A DNA stretch of 64,000 nucleotides from Cephalopachus bancanus (lineage: Eukaryota > Chordata > Mammalia > Primates > Tarsiidae), in NCBI GenBank assembly GCA_027257055.1, contig JAPVLO010000056.1, forward strand, positions 1,612,001-1,676,000, written 5' to 3'. This document shows positions 31,628 to 41,635 of the stretch, in pieces. The notes below the pieces were generated by a model that saw nothing but the letters and a program-made list of their open reading frames with translations, was not told the DNA's origin and made no database searches. Position numbers and translations under genes: made by a program. Each line of letters begins with the position of its first letter. Within the stretch, counting starts at the first letter, position 1.

Positions 31628-32182
31628 AAAATGCACAATGCTATTTACATTAGCACTTACAAATTTGAGATATTTAGTAATCTAATGAAAGATATACAAG
31701 ATCTATATGAGGGACACTCAAAACAGATTTTTAAAAAGTCAAAAAGAGCTAAAGAAATGGAGAAATGTTGCATGTTCCTGAATAGGAAGGCTTAATCTTG
31801 TCAAGATGCCAGTTATTTCCAACTTGATTTATAGATTCAATGCAATCGAAATCCAAATCTCAGCAAGTTATTTTGTGGGTATTGACAAACTGATTCTAAA
31901 ATGTATATGACAAGAAAAAAGATCCAGAATATCCAAAACAATAATAGAAGGGGAAAAAAGTTCAAAGAACTGTCACTAACTGACCTTGAGACTTACTATA
32001 AAACTATAATAACCAAGTCAGTAAAATATTGGCAAAATAGACAAATAAATCAATGGCACAAAGTAGAGAGTCCAGAAATAGACCCATATAAATATAATCA
32101 ACAGATATTTGACAAAGAAACAAAGACAATATAATAGAGAAAAGATCATCTTTTCAGCAAAATGTGCTGAAACAACTGGACA
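31628..32182 (+). mobile_element. LINE-1 ORF2, continuation
   Basis: Sense L1 from CTATTTACATTAGCAC through AGATTCAATGCAATCGAAAT and AAATCAATGGCACAAAG. Contiguous with 30576-31317 once the Alu is removed. Confidence 0.9.
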
Positions 32183-32184
32183 TA

Positions 32185-33131
32185 TAGTCTGACAATTAAA
32201 TTCATGTACTCATACTAGGAAAAATGCTGCATGCCTCACTGCTGAATATCACTATGGTCACCTTCAAAGTACTTTCCTTGGGAAGCTATGCACCAATGCC
32301 AGCACCTGGTTCACCTGACAAAGTAATTTTGGAACTCTTTTTCTGGAATGATCATCCGAGCTGTCAGCATGAGAATATCAGAGTTTGAATTAGAGCAGCC
32401 AACAAACATTAAATTTCTTGATAAACTTGGCAAGAGTGGAAATGAAATGAGGGACATGTTATTCCAAGTTTATAGAAATAATACCATGAAGAAAATGGCA
32501 GTGTACAAATGGATTAACTGCTTTTCTTAGGTGTGAGAAAGTGTCCCTTATGTAGAGAGGACAGGGCGGCCAGTAACAAGCAGAACTGACAAAACATTGC
32601 AAAAATTCATCAATTGTGTGTCAAAATCGTTGGTTGACTGTGAGAAGCATAGCAGACCAAATATCTGTCTGATAGAGAAACATCAGTAGAGAAACAGGAA
32701 AATCTTAACTGAAAATCTTTGCATGAGAAAGGTGTGTGCAAAAATTATCCCAAAGGGGCTCTTGTATCACAACAATGCACCAGCTCACACTGTGAGGGAG
32801 ATTTTAACCAGGAAACAAATAACTATATTGGAATGCCCTTCCCACTCACCTGATACAGCCCCTAGTGACTTTTTTCATTATCCGAAGATAAAGGAAATAC
32901 TGAAAGACATTTTGAGGCCTTTCAGGACTTCAAGCATACTACAGTGACAGCTCTGATGGCCATTACAGAATAAGAGTTCCAAAATTGCTTTGACAGGTAT
33001 ACTAAGCACTGGTGTCAGTGCATAGTTTCTCAAGGTGAGTATTTTGAAGGGTTACCATAGTGATATTCAGCAATGAGGTATGCAGTACTTCTTCTAGGTT
33101 GAGTTGGTGAACTTAATTGTCAGCCCTTGTA
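32185..33131 (+). mobile_element. mariner-family DNA transposon, internally deleted
   Basis: Tc1/mariner relic in an L1. TA dinucleotides border it (32183-32184, 33132-33133). The inverted termini share CTGACAATTAA. Translated pieces match mariner transposase in order: an N-terminal helix-turn-helix stretch at about 32348-32520, then a C-terminal part at 32723-33050 with the HNNAPAHT motif, PDTAPSDFF, and a SQGEYFEG end. Roughly 90 residues between KVCAKIIPK and LLYHNNAPAHT are missing, including the first catalytic aspartate region. Several stops. Inactive. The termini differ from those of Hsmar1/MADE1 as I know them. Confidence 0.88.
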
Positions 33132-33133
33132 TA

Positions 33134-33591
33134 TGTGCAAATAAATAAATAAATCTAGACATAGACCTTATACCCTTCATTTAAAAAATTAACTCAAAAT
33201 GAATCACAGACATAAATCGAAAATACAAAACTATAACCGTCCTAGAAAATAATGTAGAAAAAAAATCTAGATGATCTTGTATATTGTAATGACTTTTAAA
33301 GAACAATACCAAAATTACACTCCAAGAAAGAAATAATTGATATGCTGGACTTCATTAAATTAAAAGCTTTTTTTTCTGCGGAAGATACAGTACAAAGAAT
33401 GAAAAGACAAGACACAGACCGATAGAAAACATGTGTAAAAGATAGGCCTGATAAAGAAATGCCATCCAAAATACAGAAAGCACTCTTAAAACTCAACAAT
33501 AAGAAAACGAGCATTCCAATCCCAAGACCTTCACAGACATTTCACCAAAGAAGATATACAGATGGCAAATAAGCACATGAAAAGGTGTTCC
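33134..33591 (+). mobile_element. LINE-1 ORF2 end, continuation
   Basis: L1 resumes after the mariner: CATAGACCTTATACCC, GATATGCTGGACTTCATTAA, ending AGCACATGAAAAGGTGTTCC, where a younger L1 has inserted. Confidence 0.88.
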
Positions 33592-34831
33592 CCTGTTGCC
33601 CTGCAATGGAGTTCAAAGTCTGGAAGTGTGATACCTCCCACTTTGTTCCTTTGGCTGAAGATTGTTTTGGCTATTTGTTGGTGGTGAGATTTATTTTTAT
33701 TCCACTGTGATCTGATTATTTATTTCCACAGTGATCTGATATTATTTTGATCTTTTGAAATTTGCTCACACTTGATTTATGTCCAAGAATGTTATTGTCC
33801 TTGGAGTATGTTTCATGTGCTGATAAGTAGAATGTCAAGAATAGGCACACAGACCCCTGGAATAGGACAGAGATTCCAGAAGCAGAAACACAGTCTCTCA
33901 ACCAACTAATCTTTGACAAAGCTACCAATAATAATCACTGGGGAAAGGAAACCATATTTACCAAATGGTGCTGGGAAAACTGGCCAACCACATGCAGAAG
34001 AATGAAAATGGAACCCTACCTATCTCTATAAACAAAAATCAACTCAAAATGGATCAAAGACCTACGTGTAAAACCTCAGTCTATAAGAATACTAGAAGAA
34101 AATGTAGGAAACACCCTTATACACATCAGAGTAGGAAATCAATTCTTGACAAGTCCTCAAAAGTGAACGCCATAAAAGTTAAGATTGATTAAGTGGGACT
34201 TCATCAAACTGAAAAGCTTTTGTACAGCAAAAGAAACCATCAAGAGAGTAAAGAGACAACCCATAGAATGGGAAAAAATATTTGCAAAATATGCATCTGG
34301 CAAAGGCCTAATATCCAGTATCTACAAGGAAAGAAAAAAAAACAGGATTAAAAAGTGGACAAAGGATATGAACAGACACTTTTCAAAAGATGACATACAA
34401 GCAGCCAACAGACACATGAAAAAATGCTCAGTCTCACAAATCAACAGGAAAATGTAAATGAAAACCACAATGAGATACCCCCTAACTCCAGTAAGAATGG
34501 CTATCAATAAGTCAAAAAACAACAGATGTAGAGAAAAGGGAACACCTCTACACTGTTGGTGGGAGCGCAGGCTAGTTCAACCACTATGGAAAGCACTGTG
34601 GTAATTCCTAAAAAGACTAAAAATTGACCTTCCATATGGTCCAGCAATCCATCTTCTGGGAATATATCCAGAGGAACATAAATCATTCTACAAAAAAGAC
34701 AACTGCACACACATGTTTATTGTCACTCTACTTACAACAGCAAAAACATAGAACCAACCCTACTGCTCATCAAAAGTGGACTGGATAAAGAAAATGTGCC
34801 ATATATCCCATTGTGTGTGTGTGTATATATA

Positions 34832-34874
<43 letters not shown>

Positions 34875-34921
34875 CACATTTTCTTTATACACACACACAC
34901 ACATATATACATATATATATG

Positions 34922-34969
<48 letters not shown>

Positions 34970-35351
34970 GGGATAATGCTCAGCCATAAAGCAGAAAAAA
35001 ATCATGGACTTCACAGCAAACTGGATGGAGTTGAAGACCATGGTACTAAGTGATATATCACGGAAACAAAGATCTGAATACTCATGTTCCCACTCATAAG
35101 TGGGAGCTGAACAATAGTCATATTAACACAAGGGAGGTATTGGCAGTCTCTGGGCACTGCTAGGAGAGGAAAGGATGGAGGGAAGCAAGGAGGAAGGTGG
35201 GGGGAACATGACAACACAAAGGATACCTTGTCCACTACCAGAGGGGGTGACGGCCAGTTAGAAGCCCAGACTTCGCCTGCATGCAGCCTACATATGTAGT
35301 TAATTCTCACTTGTACCCCACATCTCTATAATAAAATAAAATTTAAAAAAA
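33592..35351 (+). mobile_element. Younger LINE-1 insertion, 5'-inverted, 13 bp target duplication
   Basis: GAAAAGGTGTTCC at 33579-33591 and 35352-35364 flanks the insertion perfectly. The first 245 bp (33592-33835) are antisense: an RT-region piece, then an endonuclease-region piece. From 33836 the element is sense through the ORF2 end and 3' UTR to AATAAAATAAAATTT. Inversion at the 5' end is the hallmark of twin priming. ORF2 is disrupted. The 3' UTR differs from human L1 and matches the termini at 2114, 37501 and 57776, so it is the locally active lineage. Confidence 0.93.
34800..34967. repeat. Fold-back TG/TA/CA microsatellite in L1 3' UTR
   Basis: (TG)n, (TA)n, a short unique piece, (CA)n. 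The unique flanks recur inverted: ATAAAGAAAATGTGC (34785-34799) with GCACATTTTCTTTAT (34874-34888), and TCCCATTGTG (34806-34815) with CACAATGGGA (34964-34973). Confidence 0.95.
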
Positions 35352-35364
35352 GAAAAGGTGTTCC

Positions 35365-36424
35365 ACATCTTATGTCATCAGAGTATTGCAAATTAAAACA
35401 ACAATGAGGTACCACTATATCTTATTAGAATGGACAAAATGCAGCACACTGACAACATTGGTACTGGTGAAGTATGAAGCAAATGGAACTGTTATTTTTG
35501 CTGGTAAGAATGGAAAATGATATAGCCACTTTGGAAAACAGTATGGTGGTTTCTTACAAAACTGAATGAACATAATCTCATCATACAGTCAGCAATCATG
35601 CTCCTTGGTATTTACCCAAAGGAGTTGAGAACCTATGTCCACACAAAAGCATGCACACAGATATTCATAGCATCTTTGTTCATAATTGTGAAAACTTAGA
35701 GTTGACCAAGATGTCCTTCAGTAGATAAATGAATAAATAATCTGTGGCACATCCAGACAATGGACAATTCAGCACTGAAAAAAATTAGCTACTAAGCCAT
35801 GAAAAGGTATGGAGGAAATTTAAATATATATTACAAAGTGAAAAAGCACAATCTGAAAAGACTACATGCCATATAATTCCAACTATATGATATTCTGGAA
35901 AAAAATTATATAGAGAAAAAAAAAATCTGGAATAGCCAGCACAATATTGAAGAAGATCAAAGTTGGAGACTGATACTACCTGGTCTCAAGGCACACCATA
36001 AAACTATAATATTCAAGACAGTGGGATACTGACAAAACTAAATAGACTGAACAGATCAGTGGTTACCAGAGGTTGGAGGTATGGAGGAATGAATAGATAA
36101 GCACAGAGGATTTTAAGAACAGTGAAAATACTCTGATGCTGTAATGATGGATCCGTGTCATTGTGTATTTGTTCAAACCCATGGAACATGCAACACTAAC
36201 AGTGAATTCTAACGCAAACTATGAATGTTGATTGATTATCATGTACCAATGTAGATTCATCAGTTGTTACAAATACACAACTATGATGAGGGGATGTTGA
36301 TAATGGGGGAAGATATGCATGTGTAGGGCCAGGGACTATATAGGAATCTCTGCATCTTCCTCTCAATTTTGCTGTGAAACTAAAATCACTCTTTAAAAAG
36401 TCCTTAAAAAAACAAAAAGAGTTT
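35365..36424 (+). mobile_element. Old LINE-1 3' UTR, end of the composite element
   Basis: Resumption of the old L1 after the younger insertion: AATTAAAACAACAATGAGGT, CATAATCTCATCATACAGTC, ACAGATCAGTGGTTACCAG and TTTTGCTGTGAAACTAAAAT. An L1M-type 3' UTR with A-rich end. Confidence 0.88.
35925..36035 (+). mobile_element. ORF2 fragment misplaced in an L1 3' UTR
   Basis: AATAGCCAGCACAATATTGA, AGATCAAAGTTGGAGACTG and AAACTATAATATTCAAGACA are ORF2 sequence, but the bases on both sides are 3' UTR of the host L1. A short L1 fragment has been inserted or templated here. Confidence 0.65.
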
Positions 36425-36670
36425 TGAACAAGGAGTCAGACAGGCCTGGGTTTGAGTAATAGCCCCTCTGTCTCCTCTCGTTAACTGTATGTTCTTAGGA
36501 AATACACTTCACTTTACTGAGCATCCATTCCTTTACTACTCCTACTCCTGCATAGTCATTATTTTCTAATCATACGATGAGGCCCAACTGAGCTCATAAA
36601 TGCAAAAGCACTCTATACATCATAAGGACTACACACATATACAGAACTGCTTTGTCACTATTGCTATTGA
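36425..36670 (+). mobile_element. MIR SINE
   Basis: GGAGTCAGACAGGCCTGGGT head and TTAACTGTATGTTCTTAGG. Confidence 0.75.
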
Positions 36671-36854
36671 CCCTCAAAATGATGTAGATATTTTGGCCTC
36701 TGTGGTCCCCTTAATAACAGCATCTCTTCACACTTAATCTTACCCCACAAGAAATTAAGTACAATGGGCTCAAAAAGCTCTTTGGGCAGTGGCTGAGTTC
36801 GACAAAAGGCCTGAAGATTATTTTTAAAATCTCACCTTTTGCCTGTACCTTAAA

Positions 36855-37075
36855 TGCAACTTGGAAAAACTGCTTCTGGCCAAGATGAAGTATCAGGAAT
36901 TGGATTTACCTTCCTGCCATATACAAACAAAAAACAGACTATATATACGAAATGATGGTCTTTAAGGCACTGAATGAGTATCAGGCAAAGAAGGATAGTG
37001 GTCACTGAGATGTAAGAAACAAGTTGAATTCTATGATCAATCCAGTTTAATGCCTTGAGAGAGTTTTTAGACAAA
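36855..37075 (+). mobile_element. Old LINE-1 5' UTR segment
   Basis: AACTGCTTCTGGCCAAGATG, AAGGCACTGAATGAGTATCA and AGTTTAATGCCTTGAGAG match the opening of an old L1M-type 5' UTR. It joins directly to ORF2 RT sequence at about 37076, so ORF1 and the endonuclease are deleted. Confidence 0.6.
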
Positions 37076-37495
37076 AAGAAACAAAAGATGACAAGATTGG
37101 GAAGGAAGATGTTAAATTGACTTTATTTACAGATGACATGATCATCTCTGTAGAAAATCCAATCAACTCTGCCCAAAAAACTACTAGCACTAAGTAAGTT
37201 TAGCCAGCCTGCAGGATATAAAATCAATAATGTAAAGTTCAATCATATTTCTATATACTAGCAAAAAACAGAAATTAGTTTTTTAAAAAGTCAATAACAT
37301 CAAAAATATTGAATATTTAAGGTATATGAAAAATCTAATGAATACCTATACACTGAAAACTGTAATACCTTGCTGAGAGATATTAATGAAGCCCTAAATA
37401 AATGGAGCAATTACCATGATCGTGTTAGATGACTCAATATTGTTAAGATGTCAATTCTCTCCAAATTGATTCTAGAGAGTCAAGGTATTGTCAAT
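37076..37495 (+). mobile_element. LINE-1 ORF2 RT region, second L1
   Basis: TTGACTTTATTTACAGATGA encodes an FTDDM version of the RT active-site box, keeping both aspartates; stops follow soon. AAGATGTCAATTCTCTCCAA further on is typical ORF2. Confidence 0.85.
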
Positions 37496-37500
37496 CAAAA

Positions 37501-37914
37501 CTTCAACACTACTCCCCATCAAAAGTGGACCAGATAAAGAAAACTTAATACATACCCACAATGGAGTATTAAGCAGTCATAAAGAAGAACAAAATCATGG
37601 ACTTCACAGCAAATTGGATGGAGTTGGAGATCATCATACTCAGTGATCTATCACAGAAGCAAAGAACTGAATACCGCATGTTCTCACTCATAAGTGGGAC
37701 CTGAATATTAATCACATTAGCACAAGGGAGGGACTGGCAGTTGCTGGACACTGCCAGGGGAGGAGGGGGCATGTAACAACACAAATGGTACCTGGTTCCG
37801 AACCAGGGGAAGTGAGGACAAGTTCGAGTACCAAACCTTACCTGCATGCAGCCTACTTGTAAAGCTAATCCTGACTTGCACAACACATCTCTACAATAAA
37901 ATAAAGTAAAATAG
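37501..37914 (+). mobile_element. Younger LINE-1 3' end insertion
   Basis: Same 3' UTR type as 33592-35351: AATGGAGTATTAAGCAGTCA, GGACTTCACAGCAAATTGGA, ACCTGCATGCAGCCTACTTG, CTACAATAAAATAAAG. It splits an old ORF2: the sequence before (CAATCAAAA) and after (GCCAGCAGAAG) normally adjoin. CAAAA on both sides is a possible short duplication. Confidence 0.85.
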
Positions 37915-37928
37915 GACTGAAAGCAAAA

Positions 37929-38174
37929 TGCCAGCAGAAGTTTTTAAATAAATTGGCAAACTGATTATAGAATGTATTTGGAAATGCAAGATCTAAATTA
38001 AGAGTAGAGTTGAACAACTTCCTCTTTCTGATTTTAATGATTCCTATAAATCTACATTAATCAAAACAATAAACAATAGATCAATGGTGTGTGTGTGTGT
38101 GTGTGTGTGTGTATACACAAGTGCTTTTCAACAGAAGTGCAAAGGCAAATAGATCAATGGTGTGTGTGTGTGTG

Positions 38175-38214
<40 letters not shown>

Positions 38215-38485
38215 TACGCAAGTGCTTTTCGACAGAGGTGCAAAGGCTATTCAGACAAGAACACTTGTCTCCCAACGAATACTGCTGAAAAAAATTGGAT
38301 ATACATCTGCAAAAAAAGAAGAACTTCATACTTTGCACTATTTAAAAGTATTAGCTTAAAACGGATCATATACATAAATGTAAAATCTAAAACTATAAAA
38401 TTTCTGAAAGAAAACACAGGGGAATCTTTTGTGACCTTGTGTGGGGAAAAGAGTTCTTAGATCTAACACCGTGAACACAATCTCT
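37929..38485 (+). mobile_element. LINE-1 ORF2, continuation of second L1
   Basis: GCCAGCAGAAGTTTTTAAAT, TTGGCAAACTGATTATAGAA, AAGAGTTCTTAGATCTAACA. Contains a duplicated TG-bearing unit at 38076-38247. Confidence 0.85.
38076..38247. repeat. Tandem duplication of a TG-bearing L1 segment
   Basis: Two copies (38076-38148 and 38149-38247), each ATAGATCAATGG, (TG)n, TA-CA-CAAGTGCTTTTC, ACAGA-GTGCAAAGGC. The TG arrays differ in length and the second has one CG. Confidence 0.95.
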
Positions 38486-39269
38486 AGAAGAACAAAGTGG
38501 ACTGCTGGCTGCAGGAGTCGCACTGCTGGTGGAGTAATTCCCAGGTGGTCACTTGAGTTCTGGAGAGAAAGCAAAGACTAATGAAAATTCCTGTGTAAAA
38601 TCTTTACAACTCTCTGAAGTAAACTAGATTCATGTGGGTTTTCTGTTATTCCACAGTCGGAGAGGCCATATCTGAAAAAAAAAAAAAAAACAGTTCCTTT
38701 CAGTTTCTTTTTTTAAACCCAAATCCAGAACTTTTTTTAACATTTGCCACCAAAACCCTGTTCTCCACCCATTAGTTTTTTTCTTTTTTCTTTTTTCTTT
38801 TTTTCCCCAACCTCTTGAGAATGAGGAACTATTGTTCAGGTTTTGAAAACTTCCTTTTACCTCCAATATCCCTGCCCCGTTATTTTTGCATAACCAGCTA
38901 TTCAACCACAGTCTTTTTAGATGTCAATTTATAAAAAGGTTTTGGGGAACCTAACTTCCAGACCCCTTTCAGTTCTGATATTCTCTTAATCTCTCATTCC
39001 CAGGAAGAATGATTCTGCAGTAAAAGAGTTTTAATGAAAACTAATGTTATTCTACAATTCTGTTACACACAGACACACCAGTTTTCTCCCTTTATTCCCA
39101 GGCGGTATCCAAGAATAAGTGTGACCATTGTTATTGCCCAGATCAATAATTCAATTAAACACAGGTCACACTGGAATGAAACCACATTAGATTTGGCAAG
39201 ACAGATTCTGGGGTGTCTGTCAAATAGCCAGTCACATTTATACTTGACTCATGCCTTGACTGATTCATT
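38486..39269. other. Unassigned sequence with T-rich tracts
   Basis: An A16 run near 38675 and a CTTTTTT-rich tract near 38777-38806. No repeat family or gene recognised. Confidence 0.5.
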
Positions 39270-39332
39270 AAGCTAATGTTACTAAGCATCTATTATGCTC
39301 TAGTTACTGTGCTAGGTACTAAGGATACAGTG
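39270..39332 (-). mobile_element. L2 LINE terminus (split by Alu)
   Basis: AAGCATCTATTATGCTCTAG, GTGCTAGGTACTAAGGATAC: antisense L2, continuing after the Alu at 39619. Confidence 0.75.
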
Positions 39333-39618
39333 CTTTTTATTTTATTTTATTTTGTTGGAGTCTCACTCCATCGCCCAGCTGGAGTGCAGTGGCATGCTCA
39401 CGGCCACCCCAGTATTGACCTGCTGGGCTCCAGCTATCCTTCCGCTCCAGCCTTCCAAGTAGCTGGAACTACAGGCACGTGCTACCACACACGGGTAATT
39501 GTAGAGAAGAGGTCTCGCCAAGTTGCCCAGGCTGGTCTCGAACATGCGGGCTCAGGCAATCCACTCCCCTCAGCATCCCAAAGTGCTAGGATTACAGGTT
39601 GAGCCACCTAGCCTGGCT
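39333..39618 (-). mobile_element. Alu SINE with target duplication
   Basis: Antisense dimer with a small deletion at the linker. GATACAGTG flanks it at 39324-39332 and 39619-39627. Confidence 0.92.
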
Positions 39619-39654
39619 GATACAGTGTTTATATTCCAGCAAGGGAGATGACAA

Positions 39655-39965
39655 AATTCTTCCCATTTCAGTACCTTTGCACACGTACTTTTTCTCCCTG
39701 GTATAGTCTTCCTCCCCTCTCTTCACCTGGTCAGCATCTACAGTTCCTTCATGGAATCTAAATGTGACTTCCTCAAAAAAGAGTTCTCTGACCTTGAATT
39801 GAATTCGGTTCCCCTGTTTTTCTCCTTATAACCCCCTTTTGTTCCGTTCCTTTCTAGCCCTCATCATATCATTATCTATCTTATCACTGCATTCTCAACA
39901 CACTTGACACAGTTGTAGAAAAGAGTAGATGCTTAGTCACTATTTGTAGATCAAGTGAATGGACA
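39655..39965 (+). mobile_element. L2 LINE 3' region
   Basis: CAGTACCTTTGCACACGTAC, CCTCAAAAAAGAGTTCTCTG, AGAGTAGATGCTTAGTCAC. Confidence 0.75.
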
Positions 39966-40104
39966 AATGAATAAACGAAGGGCACAGAAAAGGACCCTTA
40001 AGGAGCTCAGAAAGACCTCGTGGAAAAAGTGTTAGATTTAAAAGGTGATAAGGTTTTAAGTTGGTGAAGAATGAAAAAAATGGGCAAGTCCAGGCCTGTT
40101 CCTC

Positions 40105-40715
40105 ACCTTAAATCCATGATCTCCCATCTGACAAATAACCCCCTAACTGGTCTCAACAATTCTGATCTCTTGAGTTTTTCAAGCTAAGAGTTACTACGCT
40201 ACAAAGTCAGTTATATCACATCACTTAAGGTCTCCAAAACGCAATGGGATCCAAACTACAAAATAGCCGAATTCCCCAGCATGGTACCACTCTCCTCCCG
40301 CAAATGGTCTTTCACTCATCTGTCTGCATTTATATCTCACAAAATCTGCCCATTTACTTCATGATGCAGGGATGACGATCTCTTCCCCACTAGCAAGACA
40401 AGCCTTACTCTTTCTTATATCCTTGCTGTACCCTTTAGTCTGTGCTCCCTCTATTGAAGTTCTCATCTGATACAAACACAATGTCATGCTGCCTGCTTTC
40501 CTGGCATGTCCTCCTTCCTTCTCTGAATGAATCCCTCCTCCCTTTCTGCTTCTCCCTCTGATATTTATGCTTCCTTTTGGTGCACACATGATTCTGCTTA
40601 ACTTCATGGTTTATATCCCTACATATCCTTCGGTAGTGTGTGAGCTCCTTCAGGTCAGAAGCAGCTCTGAAACTGCACCTGACATATAAGCACTTAATAA
40701 ATGTTAGCCAAACTG
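40105..40715 (+). mobile_element. L2 LINE 3' region, long
   Basis: CCCCCTAACTGGTCTCAACA through GTGAGCTCCTTCAGGTCAGA to the terminus TAAGCACTTAATAAATG. Confidence 0.8.
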
Positions 40716-40849
40716 AGTGTCCCCTGACACATCCACACAGGAGATTCTCTTCTGCTGTCCCTAGCTTCCTGCGTTGGGCCCCTAGGGAAGCATTAAGAGG
40801 CTGTCCTCTTGAAAAACCAGACTGTAGCCTTCTCTCCAACTCTGATAAT

Positions 40850-41264
40850 TCAATGTATTTATTCATCAAATATTTATTGAGCACCTATCGTGTTTCAGAC
40901 ACTCTTCTAAGTACTAGGGATACAGAAAAGTAAATCTCTGCTCTCATGGTTCTTATAGTTAAGTGAGTGGAAGACAAATAATAAATAAGCTTATATAATA
41001 TGAAGTACATCAAGTGGTGGAAAAAAATATGGGAAGATTCGTATAAAGCATAAAAGGGGATAGAGCATACAATGTGTGCCAGGGAAGTGATATTTTAAGA
41101 AATGTTCTTCCAAGGCCTCTAACAGAAGGTGACTTTGGAGCAACGACGCAGAGGAAATAAGAGAGTGAGTAGAGGGTTGGTATACGGCATTCAGGCAGAG
41201 GGAACACCCAGCTATGAGGCCCAGAGGTGGCAGTAATGCCAATGACCCAAGTTAGAGAAAATGA
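40850..41264 (-). mobile_element. L2 LINE, long relic, first part
   Basis: Antisense L2 from its 3' end: ATTTATTGAGCACCTATCG, CTCTCATGGTTCTTATAGT, GAGTGAGTAGAGGGTTGG, GGCATTCAGGCAGAGGGAAC. Interrupted by an LTR and resumed at 41636. Confidence 0.85.
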
Positions 41265-41634
41265 TCATCTGCCACAGTCAATGGCCTGAATATGTGTGTC
41301 TTTCTCAAATTCACATGTGGAAATCCTAACCCCTGAGGTGATGGTATTAGGAGATGGGGACTTTGGGTAGTGATTAGGTCATAAGATAATAACCTCATAA
41401 ATGGAACTAGTGCCCTTCTATAAGGGATTCCCAGAGAGCTCTCTTGTTTCAAGTGAGGGTACAAGGAGAAGGTGGTTGTCTGCAACCTGGAAGAGAGCCC
41501 CCAGCAGAGCCTAACCATGTTGCCACCCTGATCTTGGACTTCCAGTCTCCAGAACTGTGAGAAATACATTTCTATTGTTTCTTAGACACCCAATCTATGA
41601 TCCTTTGTTACAGCAGCTCAAACTGACTAAGACC
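41265..41634 (+). mobile_element. MaLR LTR (MST-type), solo
   Basis: CTTTGGGTAGTGATTAGGTC, ACCTCATAAATGGAACTAGT, TGATCTTGGACTTCCAGTCT, AGAACTGTGAGAAATACATT, ending ACTGACTAAGAC: the order of an MST/THE-type LTR. It is a solo LTR in an L2, with no internal region. Confidence 0.85.
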
Positions 41635-41635
41635 C

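Noticed and set aside
30720..32134. Possible coding gene with reverse-transcriptase similarity
   Set aside because: It is a dead L1 ORF2 with stops, a changed catalytic box and an Alu inserted.
32348..32947. Host gene derived from a transposase (SETMAR-like)
   Set aside because: The transposase is split by stops, lacks part of its catalytic core, and no fused host exon or splice context is seen.
34760..35053. Frames of alternating Val/Cys, Tyr/Ile and Thr/His
   Set aside because: Translations of TG, TA and CA microsatellites.
38081..38460. Cys/Val and Thr/His repeat frames
   Set aside because: Produced by the duplicated TG arrays in an L1.
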